From contig NZ_CP039143.1 in assembly GCF_013343215.1 (NCBI RefSeq), positions 1,674,001 through 1,738,000 on the forward strand: a DNA stretch of 64,000 bases. Direction: 5' to 3'. Source of the DNA: Acinetobacter sp. 10FS3-1. GTDB taxonomy: Bacteria > Pseudomonadota > Gammaproteobacteria > Pseudomonadales > Moraxellaceae. Shown here piece by piece: positions 42,665 through 51,005 of the stretch. Each line of letters opens with the position of its first letter. The stretch's first letter is position 1. The notes below the pieces were generated by a model. That model saw only the letters and a list, made by a program, of their open reading frames with translations, searched no databases and was not told the origin of the DNA. The position numbers and the translations under genes are program-made.

Positions 42665-43045
42665 ATAAAAAAAACAATGGCATTCGGCGGGCTAGCTCTT
42701 TCTACGCTCATTTTAACAGCATGTGCTTCCAACCCAACTTCCTCACTAGCAGTGCAAAAAGAAAATAATCTGTTTGAGGTAACCGGTTTAGGAAAAACCC
42801 AGTTAATTGCGAAAAACAATGCAATTGCGGCAGCCAATAAAGCCTGTGGGTCGCGTAGCACCACCATCGTTGTGGATGAGCAGACTGCCTATAATGGTGC
42901 ATTAAAAGGTGTTGTGGATGAGCAGACAGGCCAAATTATTCAAGCCGCTGCAACGGTTTTAGGGAATATTGCCGGAACCAATACCGGGCTAAACCAGAAG
43001 GATGACTATCAAACCACCTTAACTTTCCGCTGTCAGGCTAAATAA
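42665..43045 (+). CDS. Small lipoprotein, possible AUA start
   Basis: The protein has a lipoprotein signal (LALSTLILTAC, lipobox LTAC with Cys near residue 20), then a compact domain with EVTGLGKTQLIAKNNAIAAANKAC and a repeated VVDEQT motif. The only ATG (42677) is 19 bases from the AGGA at 42654-42657, too far for normal initiation. An ATA at 42665 lies seven bases from AGGA and would give the usual KKT positive N-terminus. I therefore extend the call to 42665; the safe minimum is 42677-43045 (122 aa). The mature part is probably anchored in the periplasm. The family is not recognised. Confidence 0.65.
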   Translation: MKKTMAFGGLALSTLILTACASNPTSSLAVQKENNLFEVTGLGKTQLIAKNNAIAAANKACGSRSTTIVVDEQTAYNGALKGVVDEQTGQIIQAAATVLGNIAGTNTGLNQKDDYQTTLTFRCQAK

Positions 43046-43065
43046 TTTTTTTAATAAATAAGCAT

Positions 43066-43094
43066 AAAAAACCGCTCTTAAAGAGCGGTTTTTT
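43066..43094. terminator. Bidirectional terminator between the lipoprotein gene and rhlB
   Basis: CCGCTCT and AGAGCGG pair around TAA, flanked by A6 and T6. It ends both convergent genes. Confidence 0.9.
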
Positions 43095-43117
43095 ATATTC
43101 ATCCACTGCTAATCTGA

Positions 43118-44269
43118 TTAACAGTAACCTTCCAGGCGGGTTAATGGCAGCTTTTGCCCAATTGCTTTTTCAATTTCAGGCAGATAGAACGCATCATCCT
43201 CAGAAAGAAAACTGATACTCACACCTCGACTTCCTGCACGTCCAGTACGACCAATACGGTGCACATAATCATCTGACTGTTCAGGTAAGGTGAAATTCAC
43301 TACATGCGATACACCATCAACATGAATACCACGTCCTGCGACATCCGTTGCAATCATGATGTTATGGTTGCCATTTTTAAACTGATCCAACATCTTCAGA
43401 CGTCTGTCCTGTGCAATTTCACCAGAGAGCATCACCACTTTATAACCATCACGTTTTAAATGATCATACAGTCTACGCACCTGGTCACGACGGTTGGCGA
43501 AAATCATGACCTTCTCGATCGGCTCATCCCGCAACACTTCTTGCAGCAATTTATATTTATCCGCTTTAGCGACCATATAAACACGCTGCTCAACATCAGC
43601 ATTGGTTTTCTTTTCCGGTTCAATCTCTACAGTAACAGGTTCAAAGAGCCATTGCTGTGCCAGATTTAGAACATCATAACTAAAGGTTGCAGAGAACATC
43701 AAAGTTTGGCGCTGCTCTTTACGCGGAGAGAAACGCACAATCCGCTTAACTGATGGAATAAAGCCCATGTCGAGTAAACGGTCCGCTTCGTCAATGACCA
43801 GAAACTCGATTTGATCCAACCAGACTTCTTTCTGGTCGACAAAGTCGATCAGACGACCTGGGGTCGCGACCATAATATCCACGGGTGCTTTATCCAGTTG
43901 TGCCTTCTGCTTGTCAAAATCAACACCACCCAGCAAAGTCACGACACTCAAACCACTGAACTTCGTCAAATCCTGAGCATCACTTTCAATCTGCAAAGCC
44001 AGCTCGCGGGTAGGCGCCAAAATCAGGGCACGCGGTTCCCCACGATAACGCTGCTCCTTAATCGGATTATTCAGCAGGTCGTTGATCACACTAATTAAAA
44101 AGGCTGCTGTTTTTCCGGTACCTGTTTGTGCACGACCAATCGCATCATGACCCGCCAGTGTGAATTTTAAAACCTTCTGCTGAATCGGCGTCATGGAGTT
44201 AAAGCCTAAGGCATCAATTGCTTTTTTCAGTTGGGGATGTAAATTTAAGGTTTCAAAACCAGATGACAT
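43118..44269 (-). CDS. rhlB: ATP-dependent DEAD-box RNA helicase, RhlB-like
   Basis: The 383-residue helicase has all core motifs: the Q motif FNSMTPIQQKVL, Walker A AQTGTGKTAAF near residue 48, PTRELALQI, VATPGRLIDF, DEAD in VIDEADRLLDMG, SAT in LMFSATFSYD, ATDVAGRGIHVDG and HRIGRTGRAG. The tail after motif VI is short, as in RhlB. RhlB unwinds RNA in the degradosome with RNase E. ATG 44269 (MSSGFETL) is preferred to the GTG at 44296. It lies downstream of a cold-shock gene, separated by a terminator, so it may be partly co-expressed with it. Confidence 0.92.
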   Translation of the reverse strand: MSSGFETLNLHPQLKKAIDALGFNSMTPIQQKVLKFTLAGHDAIGRAQTGTGKTAAFLISVINDLLNNPIKEQRYRGEPRALILAPTRELALQIESDAQDLTKFSGLSVVTLLGGVDFDKQKAQLDKAPVDIMVATPGRLIDFVDQKEVWLDQIEFLVIDEADRLLDMGFIPSVKRIVRFSPRKEQRQTLMFSATFSYDVLNLAQQWLFEPVTVEIEPEKKTNADVEQRVYMVAKADKYKLLQEVLRDEPIEKVMIFANRRDQVRRLYDHLKRDGYKVVMLSGEIAQDRRLKMLDQFKNGNHNIMIATDVAGRGIHVDGVSHVVNFTLPEQSDDYVHRIGRTGRAGSRGVSISFLSEDDAFYLPEIEKAIGQKLPLTRLEGYC

Positions 44270-44317
44270 AAAGCGCTGCTCTAATTCAATGATCACAAAG
44301 ATGGGAATAGTATAAAC

Positions 44318-44350
44318 AAAAAACGCCCCAATTTATATTGGAGCGCTTTT
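44318..44350 (-). terminator. Terminator of the cold-shock gene
   Basis: On the minus strand CGCTCCAAT and ATTGGGGCG pair (one T-G) around ATAA, followed by six T. It lies 17 bases after the stop. Confidence 0.85.
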
Positions 44351-44366
44351 CAGATTAATCCGAAGA

Positions 44367-44582
44367 TTAGTCTAACGGTTGAACTTCTTCAGCTTGGAAG
44401 CCTTTTTGGCCTTTTACAACACTGAATTCAACACGCTGGCCGTCACGAAGTGAACGATGACCGTCACCTTGGATAGCACGGAAATGAACAAATACGTCAT
44501 CACCGCCATTGCGTTGAATAAAGCCGAAGCCTTTAGTGTCGTTGAACCATTTTACTACGCCTTGTTCACGAGCAGCTGTCAT
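44367..44582 (-). CDS. Cold-shock protein (CspA family)
   Basis: The 71-residue single-domain protein has both RNA-binding motifs: [15 protein letters not shown] (RNP1) and DVFVHFRAI (RNP2), then [25 protein letters not shown]. It binds single-stranded nucleic acid as an RNA chaperone. A GAGGA ribosome site precedes ATG 44582. About 300 bases without a gene lie upstream, which fits the long untranslated leaders known for cspA-type messages. I cannot tell whether this copy is cold-induced. Confidence 0.95.
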   Translation of the reverse strand: MTAAREQGVVKWFNDTKGFGFIQRNGGDDVFVHFRAIQGDGHRSLRDGQRVEFSVVKGQKGFQAEEVQPLD

Positions 44583-44966
44583 TAGTTAATCCTCATTGAT
44601 ACTAAAAAAAGGACCACCCGGTGTTGCAAACAGCAGAGCAAACAAGTTTGAAAATATTATTTTTAAGCTTGTAATCATTCTGTAAAACTATTAACAAAAT
44701 CCCGGTTACATCCATGGTGTTATAGGGTGAAAAACAACTAAGTTGTTTAACTGAAATCCTAATTACCCAACGAGCTTAGCACGGGTTTATGACAATTAAT
44801 AGATATTTTTTAGCTTTGTTCTTTTTGATTTAGTTATTTTTTCACAAAATATGTCAAATAGCAGATAAGTGTTAGTTGATGTATCTTTTTGCTCAAAAAT
44901 TTGGGTTTTGGCATCCTATTTGCTATTATTTATGGTCTTTTTAAAGGTGGTACGGATAAAGCAGTC
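44583..44966 (-). promoter_or_regulatory. Long leader and promoter region of the cold-shock gene; tusA-like promoter
   Basis: This stretch has no coding sequence that I trust. On the minus strand it contains an AACAAC-TT-GTTGTT palindrome near 44728-44742 and could be a long cold-shock leader. On the plus strand CTATTATTT near 44921-44929 could be the -10 of the tusA-like gene. The 26-codon extension of that gene's frame back to a TTG at 44889 would cross this -10. Confidence 0.4.
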
Positions 44967-45200
44967 ATGGGGCAAAATAGCGACCAAATCAGTATCATAG
45001 ATGCGATGGGCAAACCCTGTCCAATGCCACTACTTATGTTAAAGCGCGCATTAAAAGCCCAACCTGGTCTGACATTTTTACTAAAGTCTTCTGATCCGCA
45101 TAGCAAGACTGATGTGACACGCTATTGTCAAATCCATCATTTAACATATGAATTTAGACAGATTTCGGCCACAGAGTTTCACTACCTGATTGAATCTTAA
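44967..45200 (+). CDS. TusA-like sulfurtransferase
   Basis: The 77-residue protein has the family motif DAMGKPCPMPLLMLKRALK, with the persulfide-carrying Cys in CPxP near residue 18, followed by LLKSSDPHSKTDVTRYCQ and a C-terminal strand EFRQISATEFHYLIES. TusA passes sulfur for tRNA 2-thiouridine and molybdopterin. Paralogs in the same family (YedF, YeeD) differ in partner. ATG 44967 (MGQNS) gives the usual length of about 80; a TTG at 44889 would add 26 hydrophobic residues. rpoH follows after 140 bases. Confidence 0.85.
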   Translation: MGQNSDQISIIDAMGKPCPMPLLMLKRALKAQPGLTFLLKSSDPHSKTDVTRYCQIHHLTYEFRQISATEFHYLIES

Positions 45201-45340
45201 AAAAATTCAATTAGACTGGATAGCTTCACAAACGTATAAAACTTTACATTTCTCTACCCAAATATCCATTATTTGCGGAGAGTTTGGATTAAGATTAAAC
45301 CTAGTTAAGGGTTAAATCCCCCGCACTTCAAGGAGAACAC

Positions 45341-46210
45341 ATGAGTGACAGCCGCAATCAATTGATGCCCCTGTCATTATCGGCGCCAGGTGTCAATCTC
45401 GGTGCTTATATTAGTACTGTCAATCAAATTCCTATTTTAACAGCCGAACAAGAAAAAGAGTTGGCTGAACGCTATTACTATGACCAAGATCTCGATGCAG
45501 CAAAAATGCTGGTCATGTCACACTTGCGTTTTGTGGTACATATTGCACGTAGTTATGCAGGCTACGGCCTGCCTCAGGGTGACCTGATTCAGGAAGGTAA
45601 CCTGGGTCTGATGAAAGCAGTAAAACGCTTCGACCCGAACATGGGTGTACGTCTGGTGTCATTTGCAGTGCACTGGATTAAAGCTGAAATTCATGAATAT
45701 GTGATTCGTAACTGGCGTATTGTCAAAATTGCCACCACCAAGGCACAACGTAAACTCTTCTTTAATTTACGCAGCCTGAAAAAATCATCAAAAAAGCTGA
45801 CGCTCGAAGAAGCAAAATCAATTGCGAATGACTTGAATGTCACACCAGAACAAGTACTGGAAATGGAAGGCCGTCTGACGGCGTATGATGCTGCTTTTGA
45901 TGCTTCAGGCGATGACGATGACGAAGGTTCAACCCATGTTGCACCGGCTTTGTATCTTGAAGATAACCGTTATGATCCGGCACGTCTGATTGAAAATGAG
46001 GACTATGAGGAACAAAGTACCTCTGCCCTGCACGACGCCATGGAGCAACTGGATGACCGTTCACGTAATATCTTGCAGCGCCGCTGGCTCGATGATGAAA
46101 AATCGACTCTGCATGAACTGGCAGCCGAATATAATGTTTCTGCCGAACGTATTCGTCAGCTGGAAAAAAATGCCATGGAAAAAATTAAAGTTGCAATGTC
46201 ATCTAACTGA
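45341..46210 (+). CDS. rpoH: RNA polymerase sigma factor RpoH (sigma-32)
   Basis: The 289-residue sigma factor directs transcription of heat-shock genes. Region 1.2/2.1 begins [26 protein letters not shown]; region 2 has [43 protein letters not shown]; the RpoH box is [13 protein letters not shown]; region 4.2 is [27 protein letters not shown] lies seven bases before ATG 45341. In E. coli the 5' mRNA of rpoH is a thermosensor; the coding start here is similarly AT-rich, but structure was not tested. It is not linked to ftsEX. Confidence 0.97.
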   Translation: MSDSRNQLMPLSLSAPGVNLGAYISTVNQIPILTAEQEKELAERYYYDQDLDAAKMLVMSHLRFVVHIARSYAGYGLPQGDLIQEGNLGLMKAVKRFDPNMGVRLVSFAVHWIKAEIHEYVIRNWRIVKIATTKAQRKLFFNLRSLKKSSKKLTLEEAKSIANDLNVTPEQVLEMEGRLTAYDAAFDASGDDDDEGSTHVAPALYLEDNRYDPARLIENEDYEEQSTSALHDAMEQLDDRSRNILQRRWLDDEKSTLHELAAEYNVSAERIRQLEKNAMEKIKVAMSSN

Positions 46211-46240
46211 TATTTTGAATTTGCATAATTTGGTATTTTC

Positions 46241-46271
46241 AAAAAAAGCCTTCCTCCCAGAAGGCTTTTTT
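46241..46271 (+). terminator. Terminator of rpoH
   Basis: AAGCCTTC and GAAGGCTT pair around TCCCA, flanked by A and T runs, 30 bases after the stop. Confidence 0.9.
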
Positions 46272-46334
46272 ATGCCGGCAATTTGACTTTTATGCTAAAG
46301 TTAAGCGCAAACTTTATGGGGAAGATCAATTCAA

Positions 46335-46700
46335 ATGTGGATTGCGATTTCAGCACTCAATCTTGCACTTGCAGTCCTGCTCGGTGCATTTGGTGCACAT
46401 GGTTTAAAGGCACGGGCAACTGAAGCGCAATTGGCCTGGTGGCAGACAGCGACAGATTATTTTTTCTATCATGCGCTGGGTTTACTGCTTCTGGCCATCA
46501 TGAGCCGAGTCATTCCAGAGTTGCCGATCAAGTGGAGCTTTGTCCTGATTCAGGCAGGAATTTTCTTCTTTTGTGGTTCTCTTTATATTATGGCACTAGG
46601 CCTGCCACGTGGTTTAGCTGTTATTACGCCCATTGGCGGTGCTTTAATGATTGCCGGCTGGTTAATTCTGGCCTGGAATGCCGTAAAATATATCAAATAA
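46335..46700 (+). CDS. DUF423 (YgdD-like) membrane protein
   Basis: The 121-residue protein has four membrane helices. DUF423 marks are visible: LAVLLGAFGAHGLKARA near residue 10, WQTATDYFFYHALGLLLLA, WSFVLIQAGIFFFCGSLYIMAL, and VITPIGGALMIAGWLILAW. Function is unknown. It lies 34 bases upstream of thiS, so it may share a message with the thiazole genes; I see no metabolic link. Confidence 0.93.
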   Translation: MWIAISALNLALAVLLGAFGAHGLKARATEAQLAWWQTATDYFFYHALGLLLLAIMSRVIPELPIKWSFVLIQAGIFFFCGSLYIMALGLPRGLAVITPIGGALMIAGWLILAWNAVKYIK

Positions 46701-46734
46701 GTCTGAAGCTTTAATCAATCATGGAGGGTTGCCA

Positions 46735-46932
46735 ATGCTGGTTTATATCAATGGCGAACAACAAGATACTCAATGCAAAAACCTGCTGGAACTGGTTCAA
46801 AGTCTTGCACTTGAAGGCAAGCGCTTTGCAGTTGAGGTCAATGAAATGATTATTTCTAAAAGCAGATTAGGTGAAACATTAATTTGCGAAGCAGACCAGA
46901 TAGAAATTATTCATGCAGTCGGTGGCGGCTAA
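46735..46932 (+). CDS. thiS: Sulfur carrier protein ThiS
   Basis: The 65-residue ubiquitin-fold protein ends in HAVGGG, and the Gly-Gly tail becomes the thiocarboxylate that donates sulfur for the thiazole ring. The fold is recognised from [36 protein letters not shown] and [17 protein letters not shown] lies six bases before ATG 46735, which decides this start over a TTG at 46729. thiG follows 14 bases after the stop. Confidence 0.95.
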   Translation: MLVYINGEQQDTQCKNLLELVQSLALEGKRFAVEVNEMIISKSRLGETLICEADQIEIIHAVGGG

Positions 46933-46946
46933 TACTTGGGACAACT

Positions 46947-47729
46947 ATGCAAGATTTATTACAGATTGGTTCACGCCAATTCCAGTCTCGCCTTTTAGTA
47001 GGTACAGGCAAATACAAAGATTTAAATGAAACGGATCAGGCAATTCAGGCCAGTGGTGCAGAAATTGTGACCGTTGCGATTCGCCGTGTAAATATTGGCC
47101 AGCATCCGGATCAACCGAATTTACTTTCAGTGATTCCACCTGAAAAATATACGATCTTGCCCAATACAGCGGGTTGTTTTGATGCCAATAGTGCAGTACG
47201 GACCTGCATGCTGGCACGGGAACTACTCGACGGACATAATCTGGTCAAACTGGAAGTCTTAGGTGATGAAAAAACACTTTATCCGAATGTGACTGAGACC
47301 TTAAAAGCAGCTCGCACTCTGATTGATGATGGTTTTGAAATCATGGTTTATACCTCAGATGATCCAATCGTGGCTCAGGAGCTTGAAAGCATGGGCTGCG
47401 TGGCGATCATGCCATTGGGCAGTCTGATCGGCTCAGGCCTTGGTATCCTCAACCCGCATACGCTTTCCATTATTAAGGAAAATGCCAAAGTTCCGGTACT
47501 GGTCGATGCAGGTGTCGGTACAGCCAGTGATGCCGCCATTGCGATGGAACTGGGCTGTGACGGCGTACTGATGAATACTGCAATTGCAGCTGCACAAAAC
47601 CCGATTCTGATGGCCTCTGCGATGCGTAAAGCAGTAGAAGCAGGCCGTGAAGCCTTCCTGGCAGGTCGCATGCCGCGTAAGCGTATGGCCAATGCCAGTT
47701 CGCCGGAAACTGGTTATTTCTTTAAATAA
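46947..47729 (+). CDS. thiG: Thiazole synthase
   Basis: ThiG condenses deoxyxylulose phosphate, dehydroglycine and ThiS thiocarboxylate into the thiazole moiety of thiamine. The 260-residue TIM barrel shows [40 protein letters not shown], the Schiff-base Lys in [16 protein letters not shown] near residue 97, [10 protein letters not shown], and [23 protein letters not shown] 46947 (MQDLLQI) is the family start; the open frame to 46884 overlaps thiS and is rejected. thiS-thiG is a common pair. The later partner thiE is elsewhere (4.2 kb). Confidence 0.97.
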   Translation: MQDLLQIGSRQFQSRLLVGTGKYKDLNETDQAIQASGAEIVTVAIRRVNIGQHPDQPNLLSVIPPEKYTILPNTAGCFDANSAVRTCMLARELLDGHNLVKLEVLGDEKTLYPNVTETLKAARTLIDDGFEIMVYTSDDPIVAQELESMGCVAIMPLGSLIGSGLGILNPHTLSIIKENAKVPVLVDAGVGTASDAAIAMELGCDGVLMNTAIAAAQNPILMASAMRKAVEAGREAFLAGRMPRKRMANASSPETGYFFK

Positions 47730-47793
47730 ATCTCATCATAGTCAAAGAATTGTATGATTCTTTGACTATGATTTAGCTTTTACTCATCCTAAA

Positions 47794-48426
47794 TTATCTA
47801 TTTTTATAAATCAGTTCGACGGATTCAAGCTTTAATAAAGCATCAGGAAAGAGCAACTCCCCCTGCAAGCCTGGCAATTCAACCTTACTCCAGACCAGTT
47901 TATTACGTAAAGATAATGGAAGTTTCTCCGCAATAATCGTAGTGCAATAACGATGCGTCTCACCTCTTGATCCTAAAATAAATTGCTCTCCTACCTGCCT
48001 TGCCACGGCCCTAGCAATATCTTTTCTTTTATCTGGCTCTAAACTGCTTTCTCTATAAACCGCCCACTTTTTTGCTCGTTTTGAGTCAACAAAATCCCTG
48101 ATATCTGATTGAATCACTTGATTTAAATATGAGGGATCGTCATCTGTGGTCGCATGCACCACTAAAATATTCGGTTGAATCGCTGCAATCACGCCAATAT
48201 GTGAATATTCACTCCCACTCAGCTTTTTGATTAAAAAACTTTCGTAACCCATCCCCTCCCGAACAATCCAATCACCCACTTGAAATGCATGCTCGGGCAT
48301 ATAAATCTGTTTATCTGGCTTTATAGTATCTTTGGAGGAGAACCCAATAAAAAGGCAGATTAGAATAACTAATCCGCCCAAAAACAAAATAAACCGATTA
48401 TAAATCAACTTTCCATTTATCTTCAT
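47794..48426 (-). CDS. YiiX/YebB-like NlpC/P60 family hydrolase, membrane-anchored
   Basis: The 210-residue protein has an N-terminal membrane anchor (about 11-28, FILFLGGLVILICLFIGF). Its domain has the order of the permuted YiiX group: FQVGDWIVREGMG near residue 48, LSGSEYSHIGVIAAI with the catalytic His near residue 76, and HRYCTTIIAEKL with the Cys near residue 162. These enzymes hydrolyse amide or ester bonds in the envelope, with varied substrates. Its start overlaps the end of the upstream lipoprotein gene by 29 bases in a different frame. The pair probably works together at the envelope. Confidence 0.85.
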   Translation of the reverse strand: MKINGKLIYNRFILFLGGLVILICLFIGFSSKDTIKPDKQIYMPEHAFQVGDWIVREGMGYESFLIKKLSGSEYSHIGVIAAIQPNILVVHATTDDDPSYLNQVIQSDIRDFVDSKRAKKWAVYRESSLEPDKRKDIARAVARQVGEQFILGSRGETHRYCTTIIAEKLPLSLRNKLVWSKVELPGLQGELLFPDALLKLESVELIYKNR

Positions 48427-48808
48427 TTTTGATAAGTTTTACTCGATCTGTTACAGAATTAGAGCCTTCATTTTTAAAGCTGACTCCGATAGTCACCCGT
48501 CCTTTGCCATTTGCTTCATCGATATTTTTGTCTACCACACTAATTTCTTTGACTCCGCCTTTACGTTCAGCTTGCTCTTTAGCCTTTGCCGCGCCAGCTT
48601 TTATTTTGCCTTGAATCATTTCTTCAGAACCCGCTTGGGCTTTAACATTTTCAGGTATATAAATATAAGAAAGCATTTTTTCTGAATCGCCTTTATAGGC
48701 TGCTGTAACATACTCTTGAGCTACATTTTCTGGATTTTTAACATTACTACATGCAACCAACATTCCCGTTAAACCAAAACTTAATACTAAATTCAGTATT
48801 TTCTTCAT
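48398..48808 (-). CDS. DUF4878-type lipoprotein
   Basis: The 136-residue protein has a lipoprotein signal: MKKILNLVLSFGLTGMLVAC, lipobox LVAC with Cys at residue 20. The mature part reads PENVAQEYVTAAYKGDSEKMLSYIY, the cystatin/NTF2-like beginning of DUF4878, followed by a Lys/Ala-rich helix (KIKAGAAKAKEQAERKG), VTIGVSFKNEGS and a terminal KNEDKWKVDL. It likely sits at the periplasmic face of a membrane. It is the first gene of a two-gene unit with the YiiX-like hydrolase. Confidence 0.88.
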   Translation of the reverse strand: MKKILNLVLSFGLTGMLVACSNVKNPENVAQEYVTAAYKGDSEKMLSYIYIPENVKAQAGSEEMIQGKIKAGAAKAKEQAERKGGVKEISVVDKNIDEANGKGRVTIGVSFKNEGSNSVTDRVKLIKNEDKWKVDL

Positions 48809-48844
48809 CTTATTTATTCCAATAGCAATTATTAAATGAAAGTC

Positions 48845-48876
48845 AAAAAAAAAGCATAATAATTATGCTTTTTTTA
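48845..48876 (-). terminator. Terminator of the glutathione transferase gene
   Basis: GCATAA and TTATGC pair around a three-base loop, flanked by A9 and T7. It lies just past the gst stop on the minus strand. Confidence 0.85.
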
Positions 48877-48881
48877 AAATT

Positions 48882-49493
48882 TTATGGAATTAGACCTTCA
48901 TCTCGCATTGCAATCTGTACAGACTGCCGCGCCGCAACTTTGTTTCGAAGATGAATAATATTCTTATACGGACTTAAATCATGCTCAATATGATTCGACC
49001 AATTGGTCAACACAAACAGATAAGCATCGGCTGGGCCAAAGTTATCATCAACCAGATAGTCATTGTCTGATTCAGCAATCGCTTTGTCGATATAACTTAA
49101 TAGACGATCAACTTCTGCATAGGCTTTTTTCTTTTCATCATCGGATAACTTGCCACCAAAGAACACCGCATAAGCATCATGCAATTCTGAATTGAGATAA
49201 CCTAACCATTCCAGCACTTTGGCACGTCCCATGCCAGAGGGTGGAATCAGATCCTGCTTGGGATCATGTTGTGCAAGAAACGGTAAAATTGCCACATTCT
49301 CTGTCAGAATTAAACCCGGGTTAATTTCGAGTGCAGGTACATAGCCTTTGGGATTAATTTCGTAATAATCCGTACCTTTTTCTGTTGTATGACTTTTTAA
49401 ATCAACACGTTCTAAATCAAAGTCGACATTAATTTCATTTAAAATAATATGTGCTGCCAATGAGCAGGCACCCGGCGAATAGTAAAGCTTCAT
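48882..49493 (-). CDS. Glutathione S-transferase (beta class-like)
   Basis: The 203-residue enzyme starts MKLYYSPGACSLAAHI, with the Ser/Cys pair near residues 9-11 that is typical of bacterial beta-class GST. The thioredoxin-fold N-domain continues with NPKGYVPALEINPG (cis-Pro that holds glutathione) and LTENVAILPFLA. The helical C-domain includes VDDNFGPADAYLFVLTNW. It conjugates glutathione to electrophiles or reduces peroxides; substrates are unknown. ATG 49493 with AAGGAT upstream is chosen; the frame upstream to 49550 has no family match. Confidence 0.93.
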   Translation of the reverse strand: MKLYYSPGACSLAAHIILNEINVDFDLERVDLKSHTTEKGTDYYEINPKGYVPALEINPGLILTENVAILPFLAQHDPKQDLIPPSGMGRAKVLEWLGYLNSELHDAYAVFFGGKLSDDEKKKAYAEVDRLLSYIDKAIAESDNDYLVDDNFGPADAYLFVLTNWSNHIEHDLSPYKNIIHLRNKVAARQSVQIAMRDEGLIP

Positions 49494-50059
49494 TTCTGAT
49501 CCTTGTTCTACACTTCTCAATGTTTTAAAACGCTTCTGACAAACTTTCAAGCGATCAAACCTGTAAATTGCAAAAAAGCGTAACTGTCATTCCAAGACAT
49601 TTACTTCTTCAATATTGAGGAAATCACAAGCTTTTGCAAGCCTATCTTGTGTAGATTTTTATCTGCATCTGTTTAAGAGATACGGGCTTTCCTTATTGAG
49701 AAGCGATTTTGTGATACGCCTTAAAAGTGGAAAGTTTTCTAGCCTCTGGAGAGAGTATTGGCAGAGCAGAGGATGAAGCCTGAATTACAAGTAAGTTTAA
49801 ATATTCGGGACTGGATCTGACTCATGCATGGGTTTAAGAGATAACTTCGGTGAATATACTGGATCACGTGGTTCAGAAATTTAAAGTCAAAAATATTTGA
49901 ACATCTCATTTAGTTTTATTGACAAATAGAGCCAAGAGTTCTTTTTATTTGACTTTGGGAATCCAACCGGCTTTTTATGGATAAATACCGAGAAAAGTTT
50001 GACTTGCTCCGCTCAGGACTTAAAATACCGCATTCTGAATTTTTAGTTTTGCCAAAATT
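49494..50059. other. Gene-free stretch of about 570 bases
   Basis: I see no open frame with a ribosome site and no family match on either strand, no tRNA and no T-run hairpin. The segment contains GAGAAGCG and other scattered short inverted repeats but no consistent structure. It may be a decayed gene or hold an uncharacterised small RNA; neither can be shown here. Confidence 0.4.
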
Positions 50060-50776
50060 ATGTCGAACGATCAATTAGACCAGCACGTCGTAGAGCTGGA
50101 CAATTTAAGCGAACACCGTGAAATTGTGACGTTTATGCGCCGTTCAGCGCCATTAAATACCTCTCAACGTACTGCGCTTGAACAATATGGTCACTTAATT
50201 TTGGAATATCCGGTAGGTGATTTACGTCAGCACTTTGAACATCCTGAACGCCCATTAACGGTAGAAATCGGTTTTGGTATGGGCCGTTCACTGGTATTGA
50301 TGGCCAAAGCCAATCCTGAGCGCAATTTTGTCGGGATTGAAGTACATGTTCCAGGAATTGCCCAATGTGTCTATGAGGCTGGAATTGAAGGCCTGACTAA
50401 CCTGCGTGTGCTAGATGCCGATGCAATTCAGGTATTGCGTGAAATGCCGGACAATAGCATTAATACAGTTCAGTTATATTTCCCTGATCCATGGCAGAAG
50501 AAACGTCACTTCAAACGCCGTTTTGTTTCGCATGACCGTATGCCACTGGTAGAGCAAAAGCTGGAGCTTGGTGGAACTTTCCATGCCGCAACGGACTGGG
50601 AACCGTATGCGGAATGGATGCTTGAAGTATTGGAAGAACGTCCACGACTGGAAAATCTGGCGGGCAAAGGCAACAGCTACCCACGCCCGGACTGGCGTCC
50701 ACAAACCAAATTTGAGCGTCGCGGCATTGAAGCCGGCCACAAGATTAATGACTTTATCTTCAAGAAAATTTCTTAA
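50060..50776 (+). CDS. trmB: tRNA (guanine-N7-)-methyltransferase
   Basis: TrmB methylates G46 in the variable loop of many tRNAs with SAM. The 238-residue protein shows TVEIGFGMGRSLVLMA near residue 75 (SAM loop), RNFVGIEVHVPGIAQCV, LRVLDADAIQVL, the catalytic VQLYFPDPWQKKRHFKRRFV near 140, and LGGTFHAATDWEPYAEWML. The C-terminal RPQTKFERRGIEAGHKINDFIF is also typical. It is a single gene with its own terminator. Confidence 0.97.
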   Translation: MSNDQLDQHVVELDNLSEHREIVTFMRRSAPLNTSQRTALEQYGHLILEYPVGDLRQHFEHPERPLTVEIGFGMGRSLVLMAKANPERNFVGIEVHVPGIAQCVYEAGIEGLTNLRVLDADAIQVLREMPDNSINTVQLYFPDPWQKKRHFKRRFVSHDRMPLVEQKLELGGTFHAATDWEPYAEWMLEVLEERPRLENLAGKGNSYPRPDWRPQTKFERRGIEAGHKINDFIFKKIS

Positions 50777-50788
50777 GAAAAGAGTTTT

Positions 50789-50819
50789 AAAAAAGCGCTG
50801 ACCTGATCAGCGCTTTTTT
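50789..50819. terminator. Terminator of trmB
   Basis: GCGCTGA and TCAGCGC pair around a five-base loop, flanked by A6 and T6. Confidence 0.9.
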
Positions 50820-50910
50820 ATTGGAAAAACTTATCTTTCAGCCAGAAGATTAGTGCAAGTCCTGTGCCTATCATCGGGCTTAAAAAGACAAACAACGCTT
50901 CATCCCTATA
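50818..50910 (-). pseudogene. Possible remnant of a small membrane protein
   Basis: A minus-strand frame without a start codon reads DEALFVFLSPMIGTGLALIF and ends WLKDKFFQ before a TAA at 50820-50818. One membrane helix and a basic end are visible. Stops lie close upstream and there is no ribosome site. It may be the tail of a lost gene or simply chance. Confidence 0.3.
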
Positions 50911-51005
50911 GCATGTCCATTTTATTATTTTTTTCTGCGCATTTTCACTTAAATTTAAAGAGTGAATGCAACCAAATTAGCTTATTCAATTAAAGATCAA
51001 TCCTT

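Noticed and set aside
46600..46735. TPP riboswitch before thiS-thiG, or before thiE at 4.8 kb
   Set aside because: No CTGAGA or ACCTGATC-type core seen near either gene, and the space before thiS is only 34 bases.
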